Source: Morchella semilibera
Lineage: Eukaryota; Ascomycota; Pezizomycetes; Pezizales; Morchellaceae
Reading direction: 5' to 3'
Assembly (NCBI GenBank): GCA_009192285.1
Contig: WBVU01000008.1
Location: forward strand, 124,001 to 188,000
DNA length: 64,000 nt
Part shown: positions 22,044 to 33,535 of the stretch, piece by piece
Layout of the letters: each line of letters starts with the position of its first letter
How positions within the stretch are numbered: the stretch's first letter is position 1
Program-made: the position numbers and the translations under genes
Notes under the pieces: model-generated
The model's input: the letters and a program-made list of their open reading frames with translations, nothing else
Database searches by the model: none
Told to the model about the DNA's origin: nothing

Positions 22044-24610
22044 ATGGCTGAGGATATTCGTGCCATCATCGATCATTACGAACTCAGCACAAGTTTTCAC
22101 AACCCGCGCGCTGGTGATGTTATACACACCACCTACGAGAACGGAGTGGCTGTACAAGAGTGGTGGGCTAAAGAACGCTGTCTCTCTTCCGGGGGATCCG
22201 GGGATGTATTCCTCGAAAGGAGTTCGAGGGGGCAGTGTAGGGCCGTGAAGAGTTATCCAATTAGGGGAGATATAAACACCACGCGGTGCAATGCTATCGT
22301 CAGCTTGGCAAATCATCGAGATGTAAGTTTGTGTGTAAACAGAGGGGCTTATCCCTCAGCGGAGAAAAGATAGACTTGTTAATATTAAGGTGGTTTGACT
22401 TAGTACCAAGGGCACTTCGCTCATCTTTTGGGCTGGTTCTCGTCGGAATTCCATCTCAATGTTGCGATGGAGTTTACTGAGTTCGGTGATCTGAGCCGCT
22501 ATATACAACACCAGGAAATTAGAGACAACACGAGGGATATTACGCGGCAGCTTCTCAAAGGTCTTGCTGCACTGCATGAGCTATCCATAGTTCATCGAAA
22601 TATCAAGCCTGGGGTAATCCCCAACTCAGACTTGTTCTCAGGTGCCATTAGATGTTAACTGACCACGCAGCATATACTCGTGGCCTCCTTAAAGCCAGTC
22701 AGGGTGAAAATTGGCGGCTTTGGGCTTCTTCAGCTTCTCGACCCAACCGAGCGGCGTACAACGGTCGGAACATCGATGTACATGGCGCCGGAGTTGCTCG
22801 GCATTCTCCCCATGGGGTTTAGGCGCATCTCTCCCGCTGCTGATATGTGGTCAATGGCTGCTTGGTCCATGAGTTGTTAACATCGATGACGCCTTTCCTG
22901 GAACACCCAGACGTATCCAATGACACCAAATCAAGTATATTTGACATATCAACTCCGTCCAGCTTCCAGTTGGATTTTGCCCAGATGTTGAGGTTTTGCA
23001 GGGGGGATATTTCATTTCCCACTGATATACTCCATTCAGCGCAAGCTGACACGCAAGCGATCGAATTTCTCAAATCTCTTCTCAGACCTACGCCAGATCA
23101 TCGCCTTACGGCGGCAAAAGCGCTGGAAAACCCTTGGCTTATAGAGGCAGGTGAACAAGGGATGGAGGTTCCCGACCTCTCTATGGGGATAGAAGTGGAT
23201 GTTGCTGTTCCACCTGTAGCGCCGGTAGTTCTAGGATCGGACTTGCCTAGGGCGGGGCCGCGCAGCTGGAGTGACTATAGGATGAAAACTATGGTGTCGG
23301 AAACTGTCGATAATTACGTCTCGTATGATCGCGGCGGCCTTGAAGAGATCTGGCGTACTGTAGACTTGTTAGGGGTTGGTGGACAAGGAAGGGTTTACCT
23401 TCAGGGGTGCGCAACTACTGGCAGTATCCGGGCGGTCAAGGTGATTGCACGTAAAGACCAGGGCTCTGTCGCACTTCCTACTGGCGATCGTCCACAGGTA
23501 GGCGATGAGCATGAGAGTCGGAGGAACCTAATTTACCTCAATCGTGAACTACGCGTGATGGTTACTGTTCGTGAGGTATGTCACTCTCTGACATAACGAT
23601 TCAAGCATTATCTCACGGTTTGGGTTAGCACAACGACCTATTCGTCCAGCTACTTGGCTGGTATTTAGGTGAAGAGGATCTCTTTCTGGCTATGGAGTTT
23701 GCCTGTTGTGGGGATCTCGGGGGGTATATGCAACAGAATGAACATGATGCCCGAGCCCAGTGTACGCCGATTACAGCGCAGCTTTTGTTGGGACTCACCA
23801 TCCTACATTCCAATGGGATCTGCCATGGGGACATCAAGCCAGAGGTAGTAGCATCCAAAGCAAGCTTTAAGGGGATAGCATCGGCTAACGGTGGGTCTCC
23901 TAGAATGTCTTACTTACTTCCCTTCGCCCAGTCCGGCTCAAGCTCGCCGACTTTGGGATTGCAACCTTTACGAGTGAAGGTGAAACACGCAGGGCCATGG
24001 GAACATGGCCTACGCGGCTCCAGAATTACTTAATCTCCTTCCATCATCACAGGAGACTAGATGCAATGTAAACAAGGCTGCCGGAGCTAGTGACATGTGG
24101 GCGTTGGGCTGTATCGTGTTTGAAATTGTCACAGGTCAGATACCGTTCGCACAACGTCCTCAAGGCCTACACACCGCCGCATTTCGATGTCGTCCGGTCT
24201 CGACATTAATGACTGGGATATTACATGACGGTCAACCCGAACCTGACCTCCCGCAACACTGGCGCCGATCACTCAATCTAATGTCCTTGCAAGATTTTTG
24301 CAAAGGCCAAAATGGCCTCCCGATGCACGTATTACGGTCTTCCGGGTGCTCATCTATCGCTACCCTCCAGGCCTTCATTGAATGTTTACTGAAGGCCGAA
24401 CCTAGAGACAGATTGACAGCGGCTGAGGCCCTGAATCACGACTGGATAACGGGTGGCGCGCAATGTCCGGAACGAATGCACCCTTCTTTGGGTTCCGGTA
24501 TTAAACAAGAGCAGGACAATTTACACACTGTAGATCATCAGCAAATGCCCCGGCCTACAGGGGCGTCCGTCATGGACAATGAGGCCAGTCCTCAGCCCAT
24601 CCATTTCTGA
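22044..24610 (+). pseudogene. Tandem two-kinase gene: pseudokinase followed by kinase, two frameshifts
   Basis: Exons read 22044-22322, 22404-22613, 22671-23575, 23629-23844 and 23904-24610, joined in phase 0, for about 773 residues. Kinase 1 has a degenerate glycine loop (GGSGDVF), lysine in RAVKSY, HRN in place of HRD (VHRNIKPG), and GGFG in place of DFG. It ends with MYMAPELL, DMWSM and a C-lobe, so both catalytic aspartates are lost. Kinase 2 has GVGGQGRV, RAVKVI, HGD with its aspartate kept (CHGDIKPE), ADFG and YAAPELL. A linker joins them in one uninterrupted frame (22847-23575), so they are one gene. One base is missing near 22855 (kinase 1 C-lobe) and one near 24004 (just before MAYAAPE). 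Unless these are sequencing errors, the gene is broken. Kinase 2 resembles the kinase at 4.3-6.5 kb. Confidence 0.72.
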
Positions 24611-26609
24611 TGTGGACAGTATGGATGCATCTGTGCGGACCGTGGATTCCGGCATGGAGTTATTAAATCCACGAGCTCTTGATCAAGGGGCGGCATATTG
24701 GGGGCGATAAGGCGTAAACTGTCGGCGTGGACTGAATGCATGTTGCGGCGGGATATGAATGGCGGTGAAATTCTAGAATTACATAACCTATAAACTCGGA
24801 GGTGAGGGGGTCGGGAGATGTGTAATTCTTCATGATTAATGAGAGGTTGTTTCTGGTTTGATGAGGTCATTTTTTTCGATGAAATAGACAAGAAGTGTCA
24901 CACAGATAGGCTTCCATATGGCCTAAGATTATTGTGGGGTAGATGTAACCACCCTTTTTCTTTTGTTTTTTTTGCCCACGTCCTCGCGTCTTTCCAGGTC
25001 CAAATATAAAACACATCGGAACTAAATTAACCAACCAACCAACCCTAACCCTAACTGGCGTCCGTCGATATTCAGCATGACACCACCGTGGAACGATCAC
25101 GAGTAGGAGCCTAATTTACCATCCTTCCGCTATACCGCTGCCCTTCCAGAAATCGAGCAGAACTCCGTTATCGATCTCTGCCCTACGAGGAACTGTCGCT
25201 ATGCCGGGACTGTTGGAAACACTGCTCGGAGTCGGAGTCTGTAATTCTTTCCCCGATAGAGAAACGAACAATTCCGGTAGCGGAGTACTGTCTAAGTGGC
25301 AGGGTCTTGCACTACAGCCGATACCTGGTCTACTGCAGAAGAGGACAGGATTCCGAGTGAGTGTTCATGACTGGGCGCGAGTGATCACTTATGACCCATA
25401 AGACTTTTTATTTTTTTTATTTTAATTTATAATGAATTAATGAATCATGGACTGGGTGCTCTTTTTTTTTCATTTCTTTGTAATCATAACATGCTGCGGG
25501 ATAAGTGTGAGTGTCTTGTGATGAGTGAAGTTGCTCCACTATCTATGCTCATTTACCACCTACTTAACCTCCCCCCGTCGGGCATGTACAGCGGCTAAGC
25601 GCCCTTACGTCGGTAAACTGGCCGCCAACCCGTCTCTAAAGCCGGCCGAGTAGGTGACTACTACTCAGAAGGTAGCTATAGATAAACATGGACAATTACT
25701 GAATTCTCGGCGATGACTGAGTTGCCCTCCCCGAACTGTATGGTAGAATTATAGTATCTGGAACTTGTGGTGGTGGCATGGAGCATTTTGACTGATTACG
25801 TCCTCAGGCTCTGCACTCCGGTACCCCGGGTCGACCTATGGGTGGGCTCATACATATATCCTCGGGAGTGAAAGAACTATGAAATCGATTATTCCTGCAG
25901 GCGATAGACCTCTACTGCCTCTGGCAGGAAACTAGTGCTATATAATCGCTAGGCACAGGACATCCCAATGGTCGTGACATCGAGGGTCATGAAACATGAC
26001 TCGACCCGTGGTGGGTAGCCCAGGTATAAGGAGATATCCAGTGTTTGCAGTAGTACAAGTCGGTACGAGAGGCAGATCAGGTGTGCATCAAGATGTGAGC
26101 CTCCCCAGGGCCAGGTGCGCGCAATCGACACAGCATCATCCCCACCCTTTTTTATCTGTTCCGCTTCCTTTGTATATGTACATACGGTGACTTTTTACCT
26201 ACCCCTGTACCCTAACCGTCCCCATTACCTTCAGTGTCAAGCCTTTTTCTTTTCGCGCAACTATCCTCTCCTATATATGTTATATTCATTTTCGGGTGGG
26301 GGTGCTCTCCCGGGGCGGTCAGCGGATGGTGGCGGCTCAGGATTTCATGATGGTTTTTCATGAGCTGGTCGATCTCATTGCAGATGGGCGTAATTGCGGG
26401 CCGGGCATATATATGATATTGCAAGGCGGGGGACTTCTCCTTCACCCCCGGAATATGTGTACCCAGGGTATTGGAAAGTGATGCACATTTTGACTACGAC
26501 CAATTTTCCTCCTCCGCAAAGCCCCGTCTCGTGCGCATCGTAATTTGTGGCCGATCCCTTACCCCACCTCTTTTACCCCTGCTTTCGCCTGCCACAGGAT
26601 GTTTGGCCA
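24611..26609. other. Non-coding stretch with a telomere-like motif
   Basis: No supported gene. At about 25035-25055 there is CCAACCAACCAACCCTAACCCTAAC, a short interstitial telomere-like run. Confidence 0.4.
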
Positions 26610-26899
26610 GGGTCCCATGAGATACTGGAGACCGTGTTTAAAACAGGGCAAAATACTCAAGCTGTTGGAAACTGGCGTTCATACAAGTAGCTGCATGATA
26701 CCCCGGATGACATCAGACAAAAACGTGGGTGTGTCTTTTGTCTGCAAGTGCGCCAGGCGGGGGAACGGACTTGTTTCATGTTATTGCTTAATAACCCTAA
26801 CCCTGCCACAGTATCTTCTCAACTGGACCTGAGTTTATAACCGGATTATAACCGTGTTTCCATGAGTATTCTTACCCTTGTATATATTTGACGGGACTC
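26610..26899. mobile_element. 290-bp GGGTCCC element with internal CCCTAACCCTG (copy 1)
   Basis: It starts GGGTCCCATGAGATACTGG and ends with TTTGACGGGACTC, short inverted termini. The interior (CAGGGCAAAATACTCAAGC, GCTGTTGGAAACTGG, GTGTGTCTTTTGTCTGCAAG, AATAACCCTAACCCTGCC, TTTATAACCGG) is shared almost base for base with 39689-39972 and, inverted, with 48979-49195. No coding capacity. Confidence 0.75.
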
Positions 26900-26950
26900 T
26901 AGTTGTCGCTGAGCGGTAGGTGAGATCTCCAAAGCCGGGTGTTGAGATGA

Positions 26951-27020
26951 GTGATCAGAATCTGATATAAAAATATCTTATCAGATTCTGATATAAAATC
27001 TCTTATCAGATTCTGACCAC
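26951..27020. mobile_element. GTGATCAG hairpin element (copy 3)
   Basis: It starts GTGATCAGAATCTGATA and ends CTTATCAGATTCTGACCAC. The inner part has an extra TCTTATCAGATTCTGATAT unit, so one arm is duplicated relative to the 3.72-kb copy. It lies about 70 bp before the F-box start codon. Confidence 0.7.
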
Positions 27021-27091
27021 CCCCTCCCCCGGGGCAACCTCAACAACATATACACATAGACACAATAATACAGGCACTCACACCCCACACC

Positions 27092-27722
27092 ATGTCAATC
27101 TCCACCCCCGCTCTCGCCCCACTAGATCATCTCGTGACACTCCCCACCGAGCTCATCCTTTTGATCGCCAAATGCCTCCCGGATGCAGACCTTGCTGTCC
27201 TCAGCCGTACCTGCCACCTCCTCCATACCCTGCTCGCTCACGCCCTTGACCTAGCTCCGCTTCGCCGCCTCCGCCCCTGATATTCTACTGTGGGCGGCCC
27301 GAAGGAACAGCCCCGCCCCCCTCCAGCGCGCCTTGTCTCTCGGGACCCCCGTTCCGCAGAGCCTAGGGGTATAGCTATAGGGTTACCCCCTACTCTACGA
27401 GTCCACCTGGGATGGCCTTACGGACACCGTACGCGTGCTGCTGGCCCATGGGGCTGACCCCGACATCAGGAGCTTCGACTCGACGCCCCTGTTGGTCGCG
27501 GTGTATCGCGGGCATGTGGGCGTTGCAAGGATGCTCCTGGAGGCGGGTGCAGATGAGGATCGAAGCTTTGGGTATCATCCAGGGATGGTACCAGTCATGT
27601 TGGCGAGATATGGCCGCGTCATTAATAGTGAAATGGTGAACCAGCTCCTGCAGTCTGGCGCTGGGGATGAAGATATCCATGGGGGGCCGGAAGACGTAGG
27701 GACTCCGCCCGATAAGAAGTGA
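27092..27722 (+). pseudogene. F-box/ankyrin protein gene, frameshifted
   Basis: The first frame (27092-27280) encodes an F-box-like helix set (LVTLPTELILLIAKCLPDAD, LAVLSRTCHLLHTLLAH). The next frame (27283-27368) continues as DILLWAARRNSPAPLQRAL, then SLGTPVPQ, one base out of register. After a GTATAG..ATAG gap a third frame (27393-27722) gives two ankyrin repeats (LTDTVRVLLAHGADPDIRS, STPLLVAVYRGHVGVARML, LEAGADEDRS). The order F-box, leucine-rich link, ankyrin repeats matches fungal F-box/ankyrin proteins, which bring substrates to SCF ubiquitin ligases. At least one frameshift near 27281 breaks it. The ankyrin part ends normally at a stop. Confidence 0.6.
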
Positions 27723-30700
27723 CGCCTCTGGTATTCTTGCCCCACCGCGTCCTGCCCTACGTAGCGTGACTACAGAGGGTCCTTCTGGTGTCCGCGTCCC
27801 ATTGCGTCACCTCGCTGGTTTGTCTGCACCGCGCTAGACCGGTGGTATCTCTCGCGCGGCGGGGATTTGTTGCGCCGGGTTAGGCCAACTCCTGGAAAAT
27901 AGGCTACAAGTATGATGAGACTCAATATACATTTAACTGCAGCTTCCTGATGTACCCGGTAGCTCAGGCCGAATCAGGGTCAGGGTTACATTTGGGTGAT
28001 TACTGTAACGAGGGCAATTTCGGAGAGGATTAGTCTTGTACTTCTTTGTAATCACGGCAGTTAGGGTTACCTAGCTTGGCGGAGGTTTTAGCAAGCCGCC
28101 GCCCCTGAACGTTCTTGCTCTGGCCTGTGGGTCCTGGCGAAACCAAGTCCCCTACCAACCTATACTCACGGAAAATCTTTTGGACTTGGAATGAACCGAA
28201 AATGTGTTTATTATATGGGTGGTATCTGAAATTCGAATCTCTAGATATTTCTTCTAGTAAATACATTATCATTCACCCGAGACCTATATTCAAATGTATC
28301 CCTAAGAAAGGGATGAACACAATTGTTTCCGGCTTGAACCTGAGAGAGTGCGACTGGACCTCTCACATCTTTTCACTTATGCTCCCGATTGGGATGCTAA
28401 GCCCAGCACTTTTGAGTCATCCTCGGGTTAAAAACCTGATGCTAGAAATTTACCTCAAAGGGAAAGCCGCAAGACAGGTTCTGTACCCGGAGGCCGAGAG
28501 AGGACATTAGAAGGGGTGTTATGATAAAAGGTACAGTCTTAGATTACGACGCATACCCGCACCAACCAGGCTGTATATAGGCGGTGAAACTCTGGAAATG
28601 AATCAAGGAGACGGTGTCTTGGAGCGTTAGGGGTTCCAAGGACAGCTGAGAACGGGAGACCCTTGTATAGTGTCCCTTCGGCTGCCCGCCCTGCAATGGA
28701 GATATTATTTGATAAGAGGGATACAGTCAACTCTTGCGATAAGGGTACGGGGTTTTTTTTGGGAGCCTGGTCGCGGGTTACCCTTATAGAGAAGGTACCC
28801 TTATAGGAAACCAGGGTTAGGGTTAGTTGCGAGTCCGGTCCGATAAAATCTTTTTTCATTTATTTATTTAATTTTACTTCATACTACATGCAAGATAATG
28901 ATTATTAATCCCACTCAACCACAATATGATGGAATGAAGTAATTGTGACTTGAAGATACTAGAGTAAGAGGACAGGATCACTTCATATATAGCATTATAT
29001 CAGGTGGTAAAGCGAATTTGATGTGGTGTTATAATAGTTGAGTACGATAATTTAGCTATCAAAGCGTTCGATAATTATAAAGGTACCAGTGAAGCGAAAT
29101 TAATTTATGACATCGCGCATTATTTTCTATACCTTTTGTCAATAGTAAGGAATCTTGCTCTGACCCATCCACGTACTCACTCATAGAGCCTAAACAAATA
29201 CAATTTGTTCAGAAAAAGGATCGATCTGCATGGGGGTGCTGATCCTTGAGTACCAGTAGGCCGAATTCTCCTTCTCGTAGCTCGGAAGACCACAAGGCTA
29301 CAGTGGCACAGCTTCTGAGATGTTGCGCATGGCGCATACTCAAGGACTGCAACCTGAAATCAAAATTGAAGAACAGTCCCACTTTCGGAATCCACCCTAA
29401 TTAACCACTTTGTCCAAAGGGTTATATGCCCCATTCTCTCACAACCAATTCATTTCTAGTAGAGGCTGTTGAAGTGTGCTGGCAACACATCTTAACCCCT
29501 ACCGTTAAATGACGATGTTTTGTATATTTATATGTTCTATCTTAGCTAACTTTGTGTCTAGGCTTGCTATAGCTAGTTGGGTTGGAGTGCGGTTCCTTGG
29601 TCCCTGCAGCGTTACACGGAATGTGGGGGTTTAGCGCTGTGTAACGCAACCCGCCGTTGTGGATCTGCGGGGGCGGCCCGCCCAATATGCAAGATTCCCA
29701 CAGCCCAGATGACGTACAGGGAGCCCCCACTTAACAGGGACCAGTCGCCACCCGACATAAGTGCATGTACTAGCGCTTAGCTAAGCGGCGGAATTATCGT
29801 AGCACACCATTAAAAGAGAAGAAATACCAAGAAAAAAATATCAAGAAAGTGTGTAGGTTAACAAAGCTAAAGTCGAGGTTATGAACAGACATAGGATCAA
29901 CAGGATCTGGCTTCAACATTTCCTAGCCACCTTAACCTCCAGCTCCATCTCCATCTCGAGTATCCGTCAATGTGATGTAAATTTACCCGCGCAGAGAGGC
30001 CTGATCTAGGTTCTGCCAAAGGTATACAACTTAAGCTTGTTTATTTCTTGATACAAAAATAGCAGTTTTTATAGTGCATAGGACTGTGGGTGCGTGCGTT
30101 GGGGACTTGTTTCCATTAGGGCCCAATCCCAGATAAGATTAGATTTGATAAGACGAGATTAGATTAGATGGACTAGTGGATGAATGGTTCTCAGAACTTG
30201 ATCTTGTGAGCTTAGGAGATGTAGGTAAAGAGGTTGAAATGCCTTTACAGCCCAATTTGATTAAAAGAGCCTAACAATTGAGATACCATCGGTGAGGGTG
30301 TGGACCACTAAATGTTCCGTGGGGTGGAACCCTAACCCTGCCACTCAACGCCTGGTTAGGCTCTCTTGTGCCATGAATGCCCCCCACCCTCTATGATGTG
30401 GGTCGTTTTCCTGACACGTTTATGTTGAGATTAATGTGTAATTTTGGACAAAAAGGATTGAACAGCTCAGCTGTAAGTGAGAACCGTATCATGCCTCATG
30501 TTACCTAGCCGTAGATCGGGAACAAGATGGGATGAACGAGTGTGGTGAACGTCGGATTTTTAAATACTCGTGAGGAGTAGGTGCCTATTCATAACCCCTA
30601 TTGGCCGTCGGCTCATTGGCTGCAAGATCCATCGACAAAAACGCATTTCATCGGCAGTCCACCCTGGCAATCTTTCCATCTAATGATCACGGCGCTGGTG

Positions 30701-32128
30701 GTTGCTTTCCGATGCGTGTTGTTGCGGTTTCCTTCCCGGAATCACCGTATCCCGAACGTGTGTCGTTGTTGGCGGGGGCGGGAGAAAGAAGAGAAGGAGG
30801 TTCATGCACATATAGGGACGGTCGTTCATATGGGTGATTCTAGGGCGCCTAGCTGTTACCGAGTTCAGGAGAGGTCAATTATACTTCGAAGTTGACTGTA
30901 GATAGAAAAACAATAGAGGGGTATTGGAAATCAGTGCCAAACCCTAACCCTGCGCAGTCAAGAGTTTTTTTTTGTTGGGTTTATGAATGGAGCGGTTGCG
31001 AATTCGAAAGGACAAATTTGGTGCTGGAGTAATGTAAGTGATGCATCGAGGCAGATGTCGGGACCTCTGTGACTGGTCTTATTTATTCGTGCGATTGGTT
31101 TATTCGAAGGCGTGCTCTGCCCCAGGACATGCAGTGGGGTGAGATCTTGTCATAACCTACGTGTTGCACACATGTATGAAGAAGTGATAAATAATAAATA
31201 ACGGTCTTATTCATTTTATTCCGGTCCTTTTGCCCTCTAGGTCCCGTTCTGTATTGATTATATAAGCCGAGTGATATTTGATGTCCTTCTGCCGAAGATC
31301 GAGACGACAGAACGTGTAATTTTATGCTACCTGTGGCCTATGGAAGCAACGGGTGCTCGGGGGTGCTCTCCTCGGCGCCGCTGAATATACTTTTCAAGCT
31401 AAGTGTTAGCCTATCTCTTATATCATTAAGGAATGTTGAGCTCGTAATTTCTCAATCAGCACAAAGAAGGTGTGATAAATTCTCCCCGGTGATGTTCCTC
31501 TTCGCATCCGTATTGAGGGTCTACTGCACCCCAGCAGATTTAGTCAGCCAAGATATTACCTTATCTCAGCCACACAACGATGCGCGTTACGCACTTCGCC
31601 ACCACGCTTCACACTAAAAATAGAAACCCATAATGTTCAACCAGTTACACGGTGGCCAAGACTTCCGGGTCTCGAACGAGCTGTCCTCTTTTGGTGCTGA
31701 TAGAGACGCAATAAGAGATCGATTGCGATTATGCCACCCTTTTACTAGTCACCCTCCTAATGTGCACGAAAAACGATAGTGGCCATATAGATACTTTGCT
31801 AAATGCTCTTCAATCGGGATCCGGCAATGTGTAATCAATATCACAGTGTTTAAACTTCTCAGGTATAAGGCTAGAGGAAGACATGAATCACAGGTTAGAA
31901 CATCAATGTTTTCTCGCCAAATTTTTCAATTGCTAAGCAAAACATAAATCCCCTATCTCTTGAAAACTTGAAATCTCCATCGGGCAGAAAGAAGAGATGA
32001 TTCCTCCACATCAAAGCAAAGACAACTATAACTCATAGCCAATCGCAGCCACTTGAACAGAGACTCACATCCCAGGCGTGGTGTAGGCAGAGTTCTCGTG
32101 AACTACCCACTCCATGCACTTAGTACGC
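27723..32128. other. Long stretch without a supported gene
   Basis: About 4.4 kb. A 131-codon frame at 28115-28510 is overlapped by an opposing frame and shows no motif. CCCTAACCCTG-type motifs occur near 28812 (inverted), 30329 and 30940. At 30131-30168 there is an AGATTAGATT-like simple repeat. No RNA gene was seen. Confidence 0.4.
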
Positions 32129-32692
32129 CTACATCTCAAGCTGTACGAAGATCCAGCGGCTGGGGTCTCCAGGTAAGGCTGAGACGCCGAACGCCGGCAT
32201 AGGGTGGGGTTGTGGGCCCGGGGTCACAAACGCATGGTCATCCATCAAACTACTAACTGTGTATCTGAATAGAAAAGGTATGTTAGTAAGTGGGCTGGTG
32301 TGATATTTGGTAACGCAACTTACGTCCCGGGCGCCAAGTGATCAAGCGTCCACACCTGGCGAGGGATCTCGTTTGGTTCGAGAGTAACTGGTTCAATGAC
32401 GCAGACCGTGAAGTTGTGGGCACTCCTTGCCAAACAAAGCCCGCTCCTCTGGTGTATGATTCTGACACTGACAGGGTCCACCAGTGGGGCAACTACCCAC
32501 ACATCTGCAGGTTGAGCGACCGCCCTAAGGTCCACGATAGGAGGATCCAGACCCGCATTCGCCCCCAACCAGCGGTTCGCAAGACCCGGGTCTCCCGATT
32601 GAATGACGCATGGGCCGGCCTAGGAAAACCGTCAGTAAATGCGTTTTAGCGGTCTTACAGGAGCGGAGGAGGGAATTTCGTACAGGTGCCAT
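32129..32692 (-). CDS. Small beta-trefoil protein (lectin- or protease-inhibitor-like)
   Basis: Three minus-strand exons, 32692-32684, 32619-32324 and 32264-32129, are joined by introns of 64 bp (GTACGA..CCTAG, branch TTTACTGAC) and 59 bp (GTAAGT..TTCAG) to give 146 residues. The first exon is only nine bases (M-A-P). The protein divides into three units of about 47 residues, each ending in a hydrophobic-Trp-hydrophobic step: DVWVV, RQVWTLD and SRWIFV. The first unit starts GPCVIQSG and contains RWLGAN; the third starts GTYTVSS. This is the beta-trefoil pattern, seen in ricin-B-type lectins and in fungal trefoil protease inhibitors. There is no signal peptide, as is usual for the fungal cytosolic members. 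Which ligand or protease it binds cannot be told. The alternative start through a GTAAGA donor gives the wrong frame. Confidence 0.68.
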
Positions 32693-33044
32693 TTGATTTG
32701 ATGAAGGGTGAAGCTGACTGTGGATTGTATGTGATAAGAGGTAAGTAAGTGAGAATGGATGGTGATGTTGGTGGTTGAGTAGTGAAGAGAGGAAGGAGGG
32801 CACGACGATGGTCTTCCTTAAATACTATTTTGCCCTGGATTAAAATTGAGAATGTGTGTAGGCCCCGGTACACTCCAACCCAAGGTTTGCCGACGCGCGA
32901 ACACGAGTCGCTGGTTGGGTCTATGATTGTCGACAGCCTCGCCGATAGGTGCTCGACCTTTGGTGGTGTCCTCGACCCCCCCCCCACTCCTCCCGACCTC
33001 CTTATCAGCCTATTCGGACATTGCGAAAATCCATGGTTCAGCAC

Positions 33045-33535
33045 ATGAGAGCTAGTTTTGCCTTTTTTTCTCTTGGGCAAGAGCGCTACTCTCAGCTGAG
33101 GAGGAACTTGGCATATGCTTTTTACACCCGCTCTGCATTTGATGATTCGTCTACACTCTACTGGTCCGTGCAGGTAATATACCATCACATTTGATTGTAA
33201 TAAACCACAACTCGTGTCGTAGTTTCCTTGATTTCTTTCACTTCGCTCGATACCTTTACGTAGTCGGGGACAGTATGAGTACTCTCCAGCTACGGGTTTG
33301 CCAATATGCGACTGCGAGTTGCTACATAAATCCATACTATGATAACAGCTTCTCAAATATTCGACTCCAGGTGATAGGGCCTTCAGCCCGAAACCACTCG
33401 AATATGTGCACTTCATAGCTGGTTTTGCTTTCTTCTTCTGCAAGAATGCTACGCCCAGCTAAGGAGAGGCACTGCCATAGACTATTTTGCACTTGCTCCC
33501 CGTTTGATAATTCATCTGCATTCTGCTGATGCGTA
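33045..33535. repeat. Direct duplication, two ~135-bp copies 350 bp apart
   Basis: Segments 33045-33180 and 33400-33535 align at roughly two-thirds identity, for example TAGTTTTGCCTTTTTTTCT against TGGTTTTGCTTTCTTCTTC, and GCATTTGATGATTCGTCTAC against CGTTTGATAATTCATCTGC. The frames over them carry no recognisable protein, so I annotate only the repeat. Confidence 0.45.

Noticed and set aside
28115-28510. 131-codon plus-strand frame
   Set aside because: No recognisable motif, an opposing frame overlaps it, and codon use is not distinguishable from its non-coding surroundings.
32655-33443. 262-codon minus-strand frame
   Set aside because: It crosses the 33.0-kb duplication, has no motifs, and its 3' end overlaps the promoter and first exon of the spliced beta-trefoil gene in another frame.
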